Source of the DNA: Artocarpus heterophyllus
Lineage: Eukaryota > Streptophyta > Magnoliopsida > Rosales > Moraceae
Direction: 5' to 3'
Length of the DNA: 64,000 nt
NCBI GenBank assembly: GCA_025403435.1
Contig: JAJQZP010000253.1
Location: 434,001-498,000, forward strand
Shown: in pieces, positions 1 to 10,364 of the stretch
Layout of the letters: each line of letters starts with the position of its first letter
How positions within the stretch are numbered: the first letter of the stretch is position 1
Position numbers and translations under genes: made by a program
Notes under the pieces: generated by a model
Database searches by the model: none
Seen by the model: the letters and a program-made list of their open reading frames with translations, nothing else
Told to the model about the DNA's origin: nothing

Positions 1-452
1 TGCGTTAAATTATTTTTATAAAACATAGTCCTACTGAGCCTTTCGCTCACGTTTTATTGTTTTAAACTTTCCCCTTCTAGGTGGTTTCCCATTTAGGTTT
101 GGAGAAGATTCTTCAGACCGAACTCAGGAGCAATAGGAGAATTTATTTATATTCTGTATTATTAATCAAGGCATGTAAGACTTAACTTTATTTGTACTTG
201 GACTGTAATTGTATTTATGATATTGTTAGAACCATGTGTGTGCACAAGTTGTGGGTTATGAAACCCATATTCGCGGTTTTTATTTAATTTTTATTATCTG
301 CTTAATATTTATAAATTCTTTTATAAAATGTGGTGGAAAATCTTCTTAATTTTTATTTAATTTGATTCTCAAACTCTCAATTTTTAATTAAATTCTCTTT
401 TAATTAATCTAAATATTTCACCACGTCACCTCCTGTACTCCGGGGCGTGACA
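1..452 (+). repeat. 5' LTR, 3' portion only
   Basis: This stretch matches 6890-7341 almost base for base and ends in GGGGCGTGACA directly before the primer-binding site. Differences from the other LTR are mostly transitions. The first part of the LTR lies outside the window. Confidence 0.95.
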
Positions 453-455
453 GAA

Positions 456-467
456 TGGTATCAGAGC
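456..467 (+). other. Primer-binding site for initiator Met tRNA
   Basis: TGGTATCAGAGC lies three bases after the LTR end. It is the standard complement of the 3' end of plant initiator tRNA-Met used by many Ty3 and Ty1 elements. Confidence 0.92.
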
Positions 468-557
468 TCAAGGTTATGAACCTTGGGAATTGTGCACACA
501 TAGGTTTGACAATGAAATACCTCTGACAGTCTAAATTTTGTTTTCAGAAGTGAGAGA

Positions 558-1709
558 ATGGCACCTAGACGTCGTTCGACTGCTGACGCCGAGTTCGGAA
601 ATGATGAGAGCATGATGAGGTCTATGTTTGCGGCTTTCCGGCAGATGGCAGCCAGGGCTAGACCGGAAGACTCCAGTGTTGGTAGTCGGCATGCTTTCTT
701 TAAGGAATTCCGGCGGGCGTCTATTTCGACTTTTGATGGCAATGGGGATCCGCAGTTAGCAGAGTATTGGTTGGATTCGATCTTGAAGCATCTTGATACC
801 CTTGGTGTGCCTGAGGAGTATCGTGTGGAATTCGCGGCGTATAAGCTCGAGGGTGGCGCCAACACCTGGTGGAAACAAACTAAGCGTCTGGAGCGCGGTG
901 GCGATATTGGTTGGAACAAGTTCGAGGAGCTGTTCTATGATCGGTATTTTCCGCAGGGATATAGAGACCAGAAGGCAGCTGAGTTTTATAGATTGCAGCA
1001 GGGTGATCTTTCAGTTCGGGAGTATGAGGCAAAGTTTAACGAGTTGGCTAGGTTTGCTCCATCAGCTGTGGCATCAGAGCGTGAGAAATGCATCAAGTTT
1101 CAGGAAGGACTCAAGGCTCCTATTCGGCGGCAGTTGGTTGCTCTACGGCTTAGGAGTTTCGGAGAGCTTGTGTCATCGGCGATCTCCGTGGAGAATGATT
1201 ACGTGCAGTGTTGTGAGGATCGAGCCAAGGCTTCAGGAGGACCGCAGAGGAGTGGCAGGAAGAGCACCAGAAGTCGTCCAGCTCCGGGGAAAGGCAAGCA
1301 AGGCGGTGCGACCAGTGGTAGTAGCAGTTCGTCTGGCAGCGGGCGCAGCAATCCCTACAGCTTTCATTGTCATTTCTGTCAGCAGCCCGGACACATCAAG
1401 AGGAATTGCCCGATCAGGAGTGCTCGTCTTGGATCGCAGACCGGGGAGGATGCCAGCCGTTCATCTCAGCCTCAGCCTCAGACCCTACCTCTGCCTCCGC
1501 AGTACCTGCAGTTGCAGTATTCGCAGTTTTCTCCTCAGCAATTCTCACATCTAGCACGGGGGCAGCAGCCGCAGTATTTTCAGCGCAGTGTTCCTCAGTA
1601 TAGAGCACCGAGTACAGGTAGTGTGCAGTCGTCTCCATCTCAGCAGCATCGGCCGAGTAATCCAGGACCCAGTAATGTCGGTAGAGGAAAAGGAAAAGCG
1701 CCAGTGTAG
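558..1709 (+). CDS. gag: gag polyprotein of the Ty3 element
   Basis: The 383-residue protein starts at the first ATG after the primer-binding site. Residues about 60-210 form the retrotransposon gag (capsid) domain, with the typical run of W, Y and F positions around YWLDS and WNKFEELFYDRYFP. A low-complexity R/G/S linker follows. A CCHC zinc knuckle (C271, C274, H279, C284) serves RNA packaging, and the tail is rich in Q, P and S. Gag forms the virus-like particle in the cytoplasm. The frame ends in TAG at 1707-1709 but stays in phase with pol. A second TAG at 1743-1745 lies 12 codons on, where I would expect a continuous gag-pol. Both could be CAG-to-TAG changes, or the first could be a genuine gag stop. 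Confidence 0.92.
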   Translation: MAPRRRSTADAEFGNDESMMRSMFAAFRQMAARARPEDSSVGSRHAFFKEFRRASISTFDGNGDPQLAEYWLDSILKHLDTLGVPEEYRVEFAAYKLEGGANTWWKQTKRLERGGDIGWNKFEELFYDRYFPQGYRDQKAAEFYRLQQGDLSVREYEAKFNELARFAPSAVASEREKCIKFQEGLKAPIRRQLVALRLRSFGELVSSAISVENDYVQCCEDRAKASGGPQRSGRKSTRSRPAPGKGKQGGATSGSSSSSGSGRSNPYSFHCHFCQQPGHIKRNCPIRSARLGSQTGEDASRSSQPQPQTLPLPPQYLQLQYSQFSPQQFSHLARGQQPQYFQRSVPQYRAPSTGSVQSSPSQQHRPSNPGPSNVGRGKGKAPV

Positions 1710-1769
1710 GTTCATGCAATGGCATCTGGAGGGTCAGATTCTTAGACTGGTAACGCGGTTGTCGATGGT

Positions 1770-4700
1770 ATGGTTTTGGTTTCTAGATCTCTAGCTCGCG
1801 TTTTATTTGATACCGGTGCCTCTCATTCTCTCATTTCGAGTTCCTTTGTACATGCCTTAGGATTAGAAGTAGAAGAGTTTAGGGAACCCCTAATCATAAC
1901 TTCTCCCTTGGGGCGGGTGTGTGTGAATTGTATGTGTAAATCATGTAAAATAAAGATTGGGGATGAGATTTTGAAAAGTGATTTGATTATACTCCCCATG
2001 AGCTTCTATGATGTGATTTTAGGGATGGACTGGTTGTCCAGGTATAGTGCAGTCGTGGACTGCCAACTTAGAAAAGTGACCCTAGTGTCTGATAGGGGGA
2101 CGGTAATCACTTACCAGGGTGGTGGTGATTGGCTAATGAGTGAGCGCCTTATAAAGTCGTGTCTAGGAGGGCGAAGGAATCTAGATTGTTTTGCTTTTCT
2201 TGCCAATCTAGATTGCGAGCCCTATGTTTCGAAAGGTAGTGCAGTGATTCCGGTGGTTGATGAGTTCGAGGATGTCTTCCCCGACGAGTTGCCAGGATTA
2301 CCACCGCATCGGGAGATTGAGTTTGGTATCGAGTTGTTTCCAGGGACATCACCGATTTCTATGGCACCTTATCGGATGGCGCCAGCAGAAATGAAGGAAT
2401 TGAGGAAGCAACTTCAGGAGCTTGCTGATAAAGGATATATTCAGAATAGCACATCTCCGTGGGGAGCACCTGTTTTGTTTGCTAAGAAGCACGATGGGAC
2501 TCTCAGGTTATGTGTGGATTATCGGCAGCTAAATCGTGTTACGGTGAAGAACAAGTATCCCTTGCCTAGGATTGATGAGTTGTTTGATCAGTTGGGAGGT
2601 TCGCGATACTTCTCAAAGATTGATTTGCGTTCAGGTTATCATCAGCTCAGGATCAAGGAAGAGGATATTCCCAAGACAGCTTTTAGGACTCGGTATGGGC
2701 ACTTCGAGTTTCTGGTTATGTCTTTTGGGTTGACGAATGCTCCGGTAGCTTTTATGGATCTGATGAACAGGGTATTTAGGCCGTATCTGGATCAGTTTGT
2801 GATCGTGTTCATCGATGATATTCTTGTGTATTCTAAGACTTGGGAGGAGCATGAGCAGCATCTTCGGATCGTGCTTCAGACTCTGCGGGAGCACCAGTTG
2901 TATGCTAAGAGGGAAAAATGTGAGTTCTGGTTGACTGAAGTCAAGTTTCTGGGTCATGTCATCTCGGAGCATGGTATTTCAGTGGATCCGTCCAAGATTG
3001 AAGCTATATTGGAGTGGGAACGACCAAGGAATGTAGCGGAGATTCGCAGCTTCTTAGGTCTTGCAGGATATTACAGGAAATTTGTAAAGGACTTTTCGAA
3101 GATTGCAGCTCCGTTGACGAGATTGATCAAGAAAAATGTCAGGTTTGAGTGGGATGAAGATTGTGAGCTTGCTTTTCAGGAATTGAAGAACCGGTTGACT
3201 TTAGCTCCAGTGTTGATTATTCCTAGCAGTGATGAACCGTATGAGGTTTATGCTGATGCTTCAGGGCGTGGACTTGGATGCGTGTTGATGCAGGTTGGAC
3301 GTGTGGTTGCGTATGGATCGAGACAGCTACGACCTCACGAGCGAAATTATCCTACTCACTATTTAGAGCTTGCAGCGGTGATTTACGCGCTAAAGTTTTG
3401 GAGGTGTTACTTGTATGGAGCATCGTTTCACGTCTTCTTCGATCACAAGAGTTTGAGATATTTGTTCACTCAGAGGGATCTCAATCTGAGGCAGCGCAGA
3501 TGGGTAGAGTACATGGAGGATTATGATTTCGCTTTGCAGTATCATCCCGGGAAAGCTAATGTGGTAGCGGACGCGCTTAGCAGGAAGTCTTCAGGGATTC
3601 TCGCTTGTTTGATCTTTGAGGACTGGAGCAGGGATGCGACAGTGAGTGAGTATCGGCTACTGTATCATGAAGATGGTGATCGAGTTTCGTTATATCATGT
3701 GGAAGCGACTCCAGCTCTTGTTCGGACGGTGAAGCAAAGTCAGTGGCAGGATCGACATTTGCAGGGGATTTGGTCGCGGATTCAGAACGGGGAGCAGTTC
3801 GAGGAATGGAACGTGCATGCAGATGGATCGTTGTACTTCCGGGAGCGTCTTGCAGTTCCAGTTATCGCCGAGGTGACGAAAGCCGTTCTAGACGAAGCTC
3901 ATAGGTCTCAGTTCGCTATTCATCCGGGGAGCACCAAGATGTATCGTGATTTGAAGAGACAATATTGGTGGAGAGGCATGAAGAAAGATGTTCGAGAGTA
4001 CGTGGCCAAGTGTTCGACGTGTCTCCAGGTGAAAGCTGAACATCAGAAGCCTGCAGGTCAGCTTCAGCCGCTTCCTATTCCAGGGTGGAAATGGGAGCAT
4101 GTGACGATGGATTTCCTCACAGGTTTGCCGAGGACGGAGCAGCGGCATGATGCAGTTTGGGTTGTGGTCGATAGGTTGACGAAATCGGCGCATTTCATTC
4201 CGTTTAGGTCGACGTGTTCCAGGAAGATTCTCGAGGAGTTGTATATGCAGAACATTGTGAGGTTGCATGGAGTTCCTTTGTCCATCACCTCTGATCGAGA
4301 TACCAGGTTTAATGCTAAGTACTGGAGGAGTTTTCAGGAGGCTTTGGGTACAGATTTGAACTTCAGTACGGCGTTTCATCCTCAGACTGATGGGCAGTCT
4401 GAGCGGGTTATTCAGGTTCTCGAGGATATGTTGCGTGCTTGTGCGTTGGACTTCGGCGGGAATTGGAAGCAATGTTTGCATTTGGCGGAGTTCACGTACA
4501 ACAACAGTTATCAGGCGAGTATCGATATGGCACCATTTGAGGCGTTGTATGGGCGACCGTGTCGGTCACCTGTGTGTTGGGCCGAGCCAGAAGATAGAGT
4601 TATTCTTGGGCCAGATGAGATTCGTGACAGCAACGAGAAAGTCACGGTGATTCGGGATCGGTTGAGAGCAGCTCAGAGTCGGCAGAAGAGCTACGCGGAT

Positions 4701-5150
4701 AGGAGACGTAGACCCTTAGAGTTCGCGGTTGGAGATTTTGTTCTCTTGAGGGTGTCACCTCGTAAGGGAACTATGCGGTTCGGAGTGAGTGGGAAGCTCG
4801 CGCCGAGGTATATTGGGCCGTTCGAGATCACTCAGCGAGTTGGTGTGGTCGCTTATCGGCTTGATCTTCCGCTCGAACTTTCTCACGTTCATGATGTATT
4901 TCATGTGTCGATGCTTAGGAAGTGTCCACCTGAGCAGGGTAAGATAGTTTCGTTTCGCGATGTGCAGGTTCAGAAGGATACGACGTACGAAGAAGTGCCG
5001 ATTCAGATTATCGACCGGAAAGTGATTAGCTTGCGTCGTCGTGAGATACCGTTGGTAAAGGTCGTGTGGCAGCATCACGGGGTTGATGAAGCCACTTGGG
5101 AATTAGAGTCGAGTATGCGGGAGCTGTATCCGCATTTGTTTTGTTTTTGA
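1770..5150 (+). CDS. pol: pol polyprotein: protease, reverse transcriptase, RNase H, integrase, chromodomain
   Basis: The open frame is 1126 residues. The aspartic protease motif DTGAS starts at residue 14. The RT core carries FIDD at 347-350, the Ty3-type equivalent of YxDD, and RNase H follows with a YADASG motif. Integrase has an HHCC zinc site (last cysteines about residues 747 and 750) and a DDE triad near residues 781, 841 and 878 in the contexts MDFL, SDRD and SERV. The last 60 residues form a degenerate chromodomain (WxxHGxxEATWE-like), which in chromoviruses guides integration to heterochromatin. All catalytic motifs appear intact. The ATG at 1770 is simply the first after two in-frame TAG codons. 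The natural product would be a gag-pol fusion in the same frame, so production now would need stop readthrough or reinitiation. Confidence 0.93.
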   Translation: MVLVSRSLARVLFDTGASHSLISSSFVHALGLEVEEFREPLIITSPLGRVCVNCMCKSCKIKIGDEILKSDLIILPMSFYDVILGMDWLSRYSAVVDCQLRKVTLVSDRGTVITYQGGGDWLMSERLIKSCLGGRRNLDCFAFLANLDCEPYVSKGSAVIPVVDEFEDVFPDELPGLPPHREIEFGIELFPGTSPISMAPYRMAPAEMKELRKQLQELADKGYIQNSTSPWGAPVLFAKKHDGTLRLCVDYRQLNRVTVKNKYPLPRIDELFDQLGGSRYFSKIDLRSGYHQLRIKEEDIPKTAFRTRYGHFEFLVMSFGLTNAPVAFMDLMNRVFRPYLDQFVIVFIDDILVYSKTWEEHEQHLRIVLQTLREHQLYAKREKCEFWLTEVKFLGHVISEHGISVDPSKIEAILEWERPRNVAEIRSFLGLAGYYRKFVKDFSKIAAPLTRLIKKNVRFEWDEDCELAFQELKNRLTLAPVLIIPSSDEPYEVYADASGRGLGCVLMQVGRVVAYGSRQLRPHERNYPTHYLELAAVIYALKFWRCYLYGASFHVFFDHKSLRYLFTQRDLNLRQRRWVEYMEDYDFALQYHPGKANVVADALSRKSSGILACLIFEDWSRDATVSEYRLLYHEDGDRVSLYHVEATPALVRTVKQSQWQDRHLQGIWSRIQNGEQFEEWNVHADGSLYFRERLAVPVIAEVTKAVLDEAHRSQFAIHPGSTKMYRDLKRQYWWRGMKKDVREYVAKCSTCLQVKAEHQKPAGQLQPLPIPGWKWEHVTMDFLTGLPRTEQRHDAVWVVVDRLTKSAHFIPFRSTCSRKILEELYMQNIVRLHGVPLSITSDRDTRFNAKYWRSFQEALGTDLNFSTAFHPQTDGQSERVIQVLEDMLRACALDFGGNWKQCLHLAEFTYNNSYQASIDMAPFEALYGRPCRSPVCWAEPEDRVILGPDEIRDSNEKVTVIRDRLRAAQSRQKSYADRRRRPLEFAVGDFVLLRVSPRKGTMRFGVSGKLAPRYIGPFEITQRVGVVAYRLDLPLELSHVHDVFHVSMLRKCPPEQGKIVSFRDVQVQKDTTYEEVPIQIIDRKVISLRRREIPLVKVVWQHHGVDEATWELESSMRELYPHLFCF

Positions 5151-5180
5151 GATGAGTTGTAAATTTCGAGGACGAAATTT

Positions 5181-5198
5181 CTTTTAGGGGTGGAGAGT
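5181..5198 (+). other. Polypurine tract of the Ty3 element
   Basis: A purine-rich run (AGGGGTGGAGAG) lies directly before the TGTAACG start of the 3' LTR. It is preceded by TTTCGAGGACGAAATTTC at 5164-5181, a motif that recurs in the LOG-carrying element at 41360-41400 (minus strand). Confidence 0.85.
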
Positions 5199-7341
5199 TG
5201 TAACGTCCCGAAATTTATTTAATGTTAAGTGTAATATAAATGATGAATTAGTGTGCCATAATTAACGTTTTAACATTTATTAGACTATTTGGTTGGATTT
5301 TTAAATTTTTGGTTGTTTTGTTAAATTAATGAATTCGAAGGATTTCTTATTGTTTTAAAATAATGCTTTGAGTTTTAAAACACAACAATTTGTAAAATGT
5401 TAAAAATACTCCGTTTTGTAAAACCGTGGGCGGCACATGGTTTTCGCACAGTAAAACCGTCCACCGATTTTCTCTATTTATTTCCTTCCTTCCTCTCTCT
5501 CTCCTCACTCTCCCGTGACATTCTCTCTCTCCTCTCTCTCTCTCTCGGCAGCTCTCTTTCTCTCTCAATTCTCTCTCAAATTTTGAACTCCATTTTGAAT
5601 CCAAGCTTTGGGTTAGCAAGGAGGAAGCTCGGGGACGTGATTCGGCAACCGAGATCGCGGATTGAAGCTTCGATTCGAGGTTAGATTCGAAATTTCTAAA
5701 CTTTTTACAAAATTTTCAATTTTGTGTGTTTTTGAAATCTAAGTTTGTTTTAGCTTAGAAAACCGTGGATTTGTGTTAAATGAGCTTAGAACAACTAGAA
5801 TCTAAGCCTAGATTGAAGAAAAACGGATTGAATTCAAGATTTTTCATTTTTCTCCTCTTTTTCTCATTTTTGGATTTTTGAGGATTTCGAGTTTAAATGT
5901 TGTTTAAATGATTCCAAACATGTTCTAGAATGTTTTTCTATCAACTATAGTTGTTTTTCATGCCTGGGATTTGAGAAAAACAGGTTAGAAACAAGATTTG
6001 GATTTTGGGGATCGAGAAACCCGTGGCTGAGATTTCTGGGTTTTCCTAGTTCGGCAGGCCGAAGTTCATGTTCGGCAGGCCGGAGTGATGATCGGCAGGC
6101 CGGTGTTCTTCCGACCGGCAGGCCGAATCTGGGGAAATGTTCGGCAGGCCGAACTGTGCAGTTCGGTAGGCCGAAGCAGGGCGTCCGGCAGGCCGACCGA
6201 GGCATGGAAAATTTTGTGATTTTTACCCGTTTTCACTGTTTTGAACCCTGATTTAAATCCCAACCTTATAGGATGATTTTAAAGTTACAAATGGCACACT
6301 AGGACATCATGAAATGATTTAGTAACATAGAATGTCTCAAACTAGATATTGATCGACTTAGTTTGTATCTAGGATCGTTCGTGGTTCCGTGGAGCTAACG
6401 TATAGCGGACCGGGATTACGGTGTGGGGTACCGGCACGAGTATTGAGGTAGGACTTCTATCCTATTTCTTTGGTAGCCTGGTTTTGAAATGATTTGGCTT
6501 TGAAAATGATTTCTATCAAAAATGTTTTCAACGGTTGTTTGAAAATGGTTTTATCGGTTATATTTTAATATACCGTGAACTGAAATGAATTTCATAATGA
6601 ATGTAATTGACAACACTCGGTAATTGGGTTTTGAATGATAATGATAATAAACACATAGGCAGGATGCCATATCAGAGATCGGGTCGTGTAGCGATCGACC
6701 TTGGGGGCAGGTCTCGAAACCCAGCTCGGCCACTACGGTGGTGTTATCATGGTTTGCCTAGGTAAAAGTAAATTGGTGTTTTGATTTGACGAGTAGACTG
6801 TTCTGTGTCAGGACGGTTTTACTCAAATTGTTTATCTATTTATTTATTTAAGTTTCCTTTGAATAACTTCTAATAAGGCTGTGTTTCTTTGCGTTAAATT
6901 ATTTTTATAAAACATAGTCCTACTGAGCCTTTCGCTCACGTTTTATTGTTTTAAATTCCCCCCTTCTAGGTGGTTTCCCATTTAGGTTTGGAGAAGATTC
7001 TTCGGACCGAACTCAGGAGCAATAGGAGAATTTATTTATATTCTGTATTATTAATCAAGGCATGTAAGACTTAACTTTATTTGTACTTGGACTGTAATTG
7101 TATTTATGATATTGTCAGAACCATGTGTGTGCACAAGTTGTGGGTTATGGAACCCATATTCGCGGTTTTTATTTAATTTTTATTATCTGCTTAATATTTA
7201 TAAATTCTTTTATAAAATGTGGTGGAAAATCTTCTTAATTTTTATTTAATTTGATTCTCAAACTCTCGATTTTTAATTAAATTCTCTTTTAATTAATCTA
7301 AATATTCCGCCACGTCACCTCCCGTACTCCGGGGCGTGACA
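5199..7341 (+). repeat. 3' LTR of the Ty3 element (2143 bp)
   Basis: It starts TGTAACG and ends GCGTGACA. A CT-rich microsatellite lies at about 5490-5580, a cluster of short GC-rich palindromes at 6050-6200, and a conserved block at about 6678-6745 (GATCGGGTCG through GGCCAC) that recurs in the solo LTR at 31909-34022. No gene is present; short open frames inside it are noise. Confidence 0.95.
6050..6200 (+). repeat. Array of seven near-palindromic GGCAGGCC units inside the LTR
   Basis: The core TTCGGCAGGCCGAA or a close variant (CGGCAGGCCG) occurs seven times, spaced by about 20-27 bases of less conserved sequence. The block is GC-rich in an otherwise AT-rich LTR. A decayed version is in the solo LTR at about 32710-32862. 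Confidence 0.9.
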
Positions 7342-7676
7342 CCGTGTCTATATTTTTAATTTTAAGTCTTGTTGTGTACTTTTCGGAGTCTGCGGTAATT
7401 AGTGCAGTGGTTTCCCCACTAGCAAACTGGTTTGTTTTTGTTTTTAATGTTTGTATGCTATTGCAGGTTGTGTTATATGTATAGGATAGTAACCCCAAGC
7501 CTCTTGATACCTCGAGTTAGGTTTGGGCAATGGTTTGCCCTTTCTTTGTGGTCTTTGGAACCACAGATTGTAGGAGTACATCTCTGTATAGGGTTAGGGA
7601 CATAGATAGCTTCGTTGATTGGAGTACAAAGTCTTTTGTAAGTTTTCTGAACCAGCGTATACACCCAGCGCTAGGT
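7342..7676. other. Spacer between two retrotransposons
   Basis: This is the remainder of the original locus between the Ty3 3' LTR and the copia target site. I see no gene, RNA gene or repeat. It is T-rich with one pyrimidine tract followed by TTGCAG at about 7460, which could be a chance splice acceptor. Confidence 0.5.
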
Positions 7677-7681
7677 CCTCA

Positions 7682-8376
7682 TGTTGGGAAATTAGGCATC
7701 TCCTAATTCCAAAGACCGCAAGAACAAATAATTGCAAAAAAAAAAAAAATTAGAGAAAAAAAAAGAGAGATACCAAATTTTTATGCAGGTTCGTCTAAAT
7801 TCGAGACTACGTCTTGTTTCTGCCCACTACAGATTCCACTATGATGAAAAAGATTACAGATTACAAAAAAAATTTATCACATTCTCAATAGTGTTTCTCA
7901 AATTTCTCTTCTACCTAGCACCCTGTGGGAATTTTTTCTCTCTCAAGGATGGAGCTCTCACAAAATATGCTTCACACAAAATAATGCCACTATCTCAAGG
8001 TCACACACAAGTCATACACCCTCACAAGGTCACACATACAACCCTAGCCACCTTATGTCTATTTATACACCAAAGAAGAGAAAAATAGTAACCAAGGAGA
8101 AACCCTAGTAGTTTTTCGTTTTTGGCTTAAAAAAACCCGTAAAAAATCACGCATCACCGCACCCTAGCACCACAGCGCTCTTCAACCAGCACCGCGATGC
8201 TCAACTCCCAGCGTCTAGACTCTCTTCAACCCGCGTTGCAGCGCGCGATGCTGCCTTGCTGCTTTATAGGCACTACGGTGCCAAATTTTGGAGTCGCGAC
8301 GCCTAAGCTCTGCCTCCTCTCCTTTTTCTTTCTTTTTACTAGGTCGTTGACTTGATTTGGCTCTACACCTACAACA
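7682..8376 (-). repeat. 3' LTR of the copia element
   Basis: Starts TGTTGGGAAATT and ends CCTACAACA on the plus strand. It contains a GC-rich patch of repeated CAGCACCGCGATGCTC-like phrases at about 8150-8330. It aligns with 11116-11778. Confidence 0.93.
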
Positions 8377-8393
8377 ATCTCCCACTTGGAGAC
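8377..8393 (-). other. Polypurine tract of the copia element
   Basis: On the minus strand it reads CCAAGTGGGAGAT directly before TGTTG of the LTR, the common polypurine form of Tnt1-like plant copia elements. Confidence 0.88.
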
Positions 8394-8434
8394 TAATCAA
8401 TCAACATGTCTCCAACTTCAATGATAACAACTTC

Positions 8435-9628
8435 TTACGCCTCATGGAGAAGTCCAACTGAAGTTGCAGACAACTTCAGTTTCTCGATCGAAACTGTCTT
8501 GGTGAGCATATTGTTGGATTCTTTTACCACCAGCCTTGCCTTATACCGTTTGCTGCCATTACTTTCGTATTTTATCCGGTATACCCATTTATTATGTAAG
8601 GCCTTTTTACCCTGTGGTAACTCTACCAATTGTCATGTCTGATTGGACTTTAAGGAATCCATCTCATCCCTCATGGCTAACTCCCACTTGACTGAATCTT
8701 CAGCCTCCATGGCTTCATCATAGCTCTCTGGCTCACCTCTGTTGGTCAACAAAATATAATGCAGAGAAATGGAGTATCTCTGCGGCGGTCTTATAGTCCT
8801 GTTAGACCTCCTGACTGATGTGACAGGAGTATTCTAGTTTCCTTATGGAGCAATATTTTCTTGGTTTTCAACCTCTGAATTTTTCACTTCCACTTCAGGA
8901 AGATCCTTCAATGGAATTACCTCAGGCTTCTTGTCTTTAGAACCTGAACCTCTGGAGTCAGTACTGTCTCTGTCCTTGTACAGAACACCTTCATTGAAGA
9001 TTACATCCTTGCCCCTAATAATCTTTCAATTTTGGTCATCCCAAAGATGATAACCAAACTCAAGTCCATCATAGCCAACCAGAAAACACTTCTTAAACTT
9101 TGCATCAAGTTTGCTTCTAACAGCAGGATCAATATGAACAAAAGAAACACACCCGAATACTCTAAAGTAAGAGAGATCAACCTTTTTACCTCTCTAGACT
9201 TCTTCCGGTAGCTTAAACTTCAGCGGTGTGGATGGATTTCTGTTGATCAGATTAGCTGTTGTATTAATTACCTCAGCCCAAAACGACTTTGGCAGCCCCG
9301 CATGCAACCTCATGCTTCTGGCACACTCGTTTAAAGTCTTGTTCATTCTCTCAGCTACCCCGTTCTGTTGTGGTTTTTCTGGAATGGTTTTCTTCATCTT
9401 TATTCCATTCTCAACACAATACCGCTTAAAGTTATCATCTAAATACTCTCTCTCATTGTCAGACTGCAAGCACTTCACCTTTAAATCTGTCTCGTTCTCC
9501 ACTATGGCTTTCCATCTCTTGAAAGCACCAAAGACATCAGATTTGTTTTTCAAAGAGTAAACCCATACCTTCCTGCTTAAGTCATCTATAAACGTCACAT
9601 AATAAGTTGCACTACCAAGGGAAGTCAC
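8435..9628 (-). pseudogene. copia pol remnant: integrase, then RT fused to the RNase H tail
   Basis: The 9628-9194 part encodes integrase core sequence with the DDE context residues visible (FIDDLS, LQSDNE, NGVAERMN), followed by a stop. Translation in the same region then continues through the integrase C-terminal linker with further stops to 8629-8435. There the N-terminal RT motif ([16 protein letters not shown]) runs straight into SNNMLTKTV, which belongs to the extreme C-terminus of copia RNase H. The catalytic RT core and most of RNase H are therefore deleted, with a junction near 8516-8522. No functional product is expected. Confidence 0.9.
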
Positions 9629-9974
9629 CGTCGCAGGCCCCTATACATCAGTATGAACTAGCTCCAATTTTTTGGACTTGGGCTCTCTACCTGTTGTTGA
9701 GAAGCTAACTCTCTTCTGTTTACTAAAGATGCAGGCTTCACACAAACTACGATCAACAGTTTTTAATCTTGGCAGTTTTCCTTTACAGTGAAGCACCTTC
9801 ATTCCCTTCTCCTCATATGACCAAGCCTATAATGCCCTAGCTCGACATTGGTAGTAAAATCAGTAACTGCTATGGTATCTCTGCAACTAGAGTTCATGTA
9901 GAGAGTTCCAGCCTTGCGTCCCTGAGCAACAACCATCGTTCCGTTAGTGACTTTCCAACCTCTACAATTGAAGG

Positions 9975-10343
9975 TCACTTTATGTCCTTATCATCCAAGT
10001 GCCCCATCGAAATCAGGTTGTGCATAAGTTTAGGAACATGTCTCACCTTATGAATCTTCCACATATACCCATTAGGCATTTTCAAACTGACATCTCCAAT
10101 GCCAACAATGTCCAATGGTTCATCATCTGCAAGGTAAACCTTACCATGATTTCTAGCAACGTAATTCTTCAGGACATGACGGTGTGCAGTGGTGTGGAAT
10201 GATGCTCCTGAATCTATCACCCACGAATCAAAAGAATTGTCAACAGACAAGATTAAGGCATCTTGTGCCTCTTCCGTGGCGGTGTTAGCGGTGTCATTAT
10301 TCTTGTCTTCATTCTTCCTTGGAGCCCTGTAATTCTTTTTCAA
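9975..10343 (-). pseudogene. copia protease region
   Basis: A 122-codon open segment in frame with the upstream gag remnant carries WVIDSGASFH, the aspartic-protease active-site motif of copia polyproteins (D-S/T-G-A). It is preceded by the second half of the gag zinc knuckle. It ends at a stop before the GAG-pre-integrase domain, which lies at about 9700-9960 in broken frames. Confidence 0.85.
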
Positions 10344-10364
10344 GTGGCCGGTTCTTCCACAATT

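Larger units (their letters stand above)
1..7341 (+). mobile_element. Ty3/gypsy chromovirus LTR retrotransposon (Tekay/Del-like), 5' end cut by window
   Basis: The order is partial 5' LTR (1-452), primer-binding site, gag, pol (protease, RT, RNase H, integrase, chromodomain), polypurine tract, and full 3' LTR (5199-7341). The integrase-last order and the C-terminal chromodomain define a Ty3 chromovirus. The 2.1-kb LTR beginning TGTAACGTCC and ending GCGTGACA fits the Tekay/Del group. Comparing 1-452 with 6890-7341 by eye gives about ten substitutions, roughly 2%, so the insertion is fairly young but not new. Only the right target-site flank (CCGTG, 7342-7346) is in the window, so the duplication cannot be tested. 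The pol ORF is open, but gag and pol are separated by two TAG codons. Confidence 0.95.

Noticed and set aside
5397..5684. 95-codon frame in the 3' LTR rich in Ser and Leu
   Set aside because: Created by the CT microsatellite within the LTR; no family match expected.
6050..6200. CRISPR-like array because of regularly spaced short repeats
   Set aside because: Units are imperfect palindromes within a plant LTR, spacers are similar and irregular, and this is nuclear plant DNA.
9228..9560. 110-codon plus-strand frame
   Set aside because: It is the antisense shadow of the copia integrase remnant.
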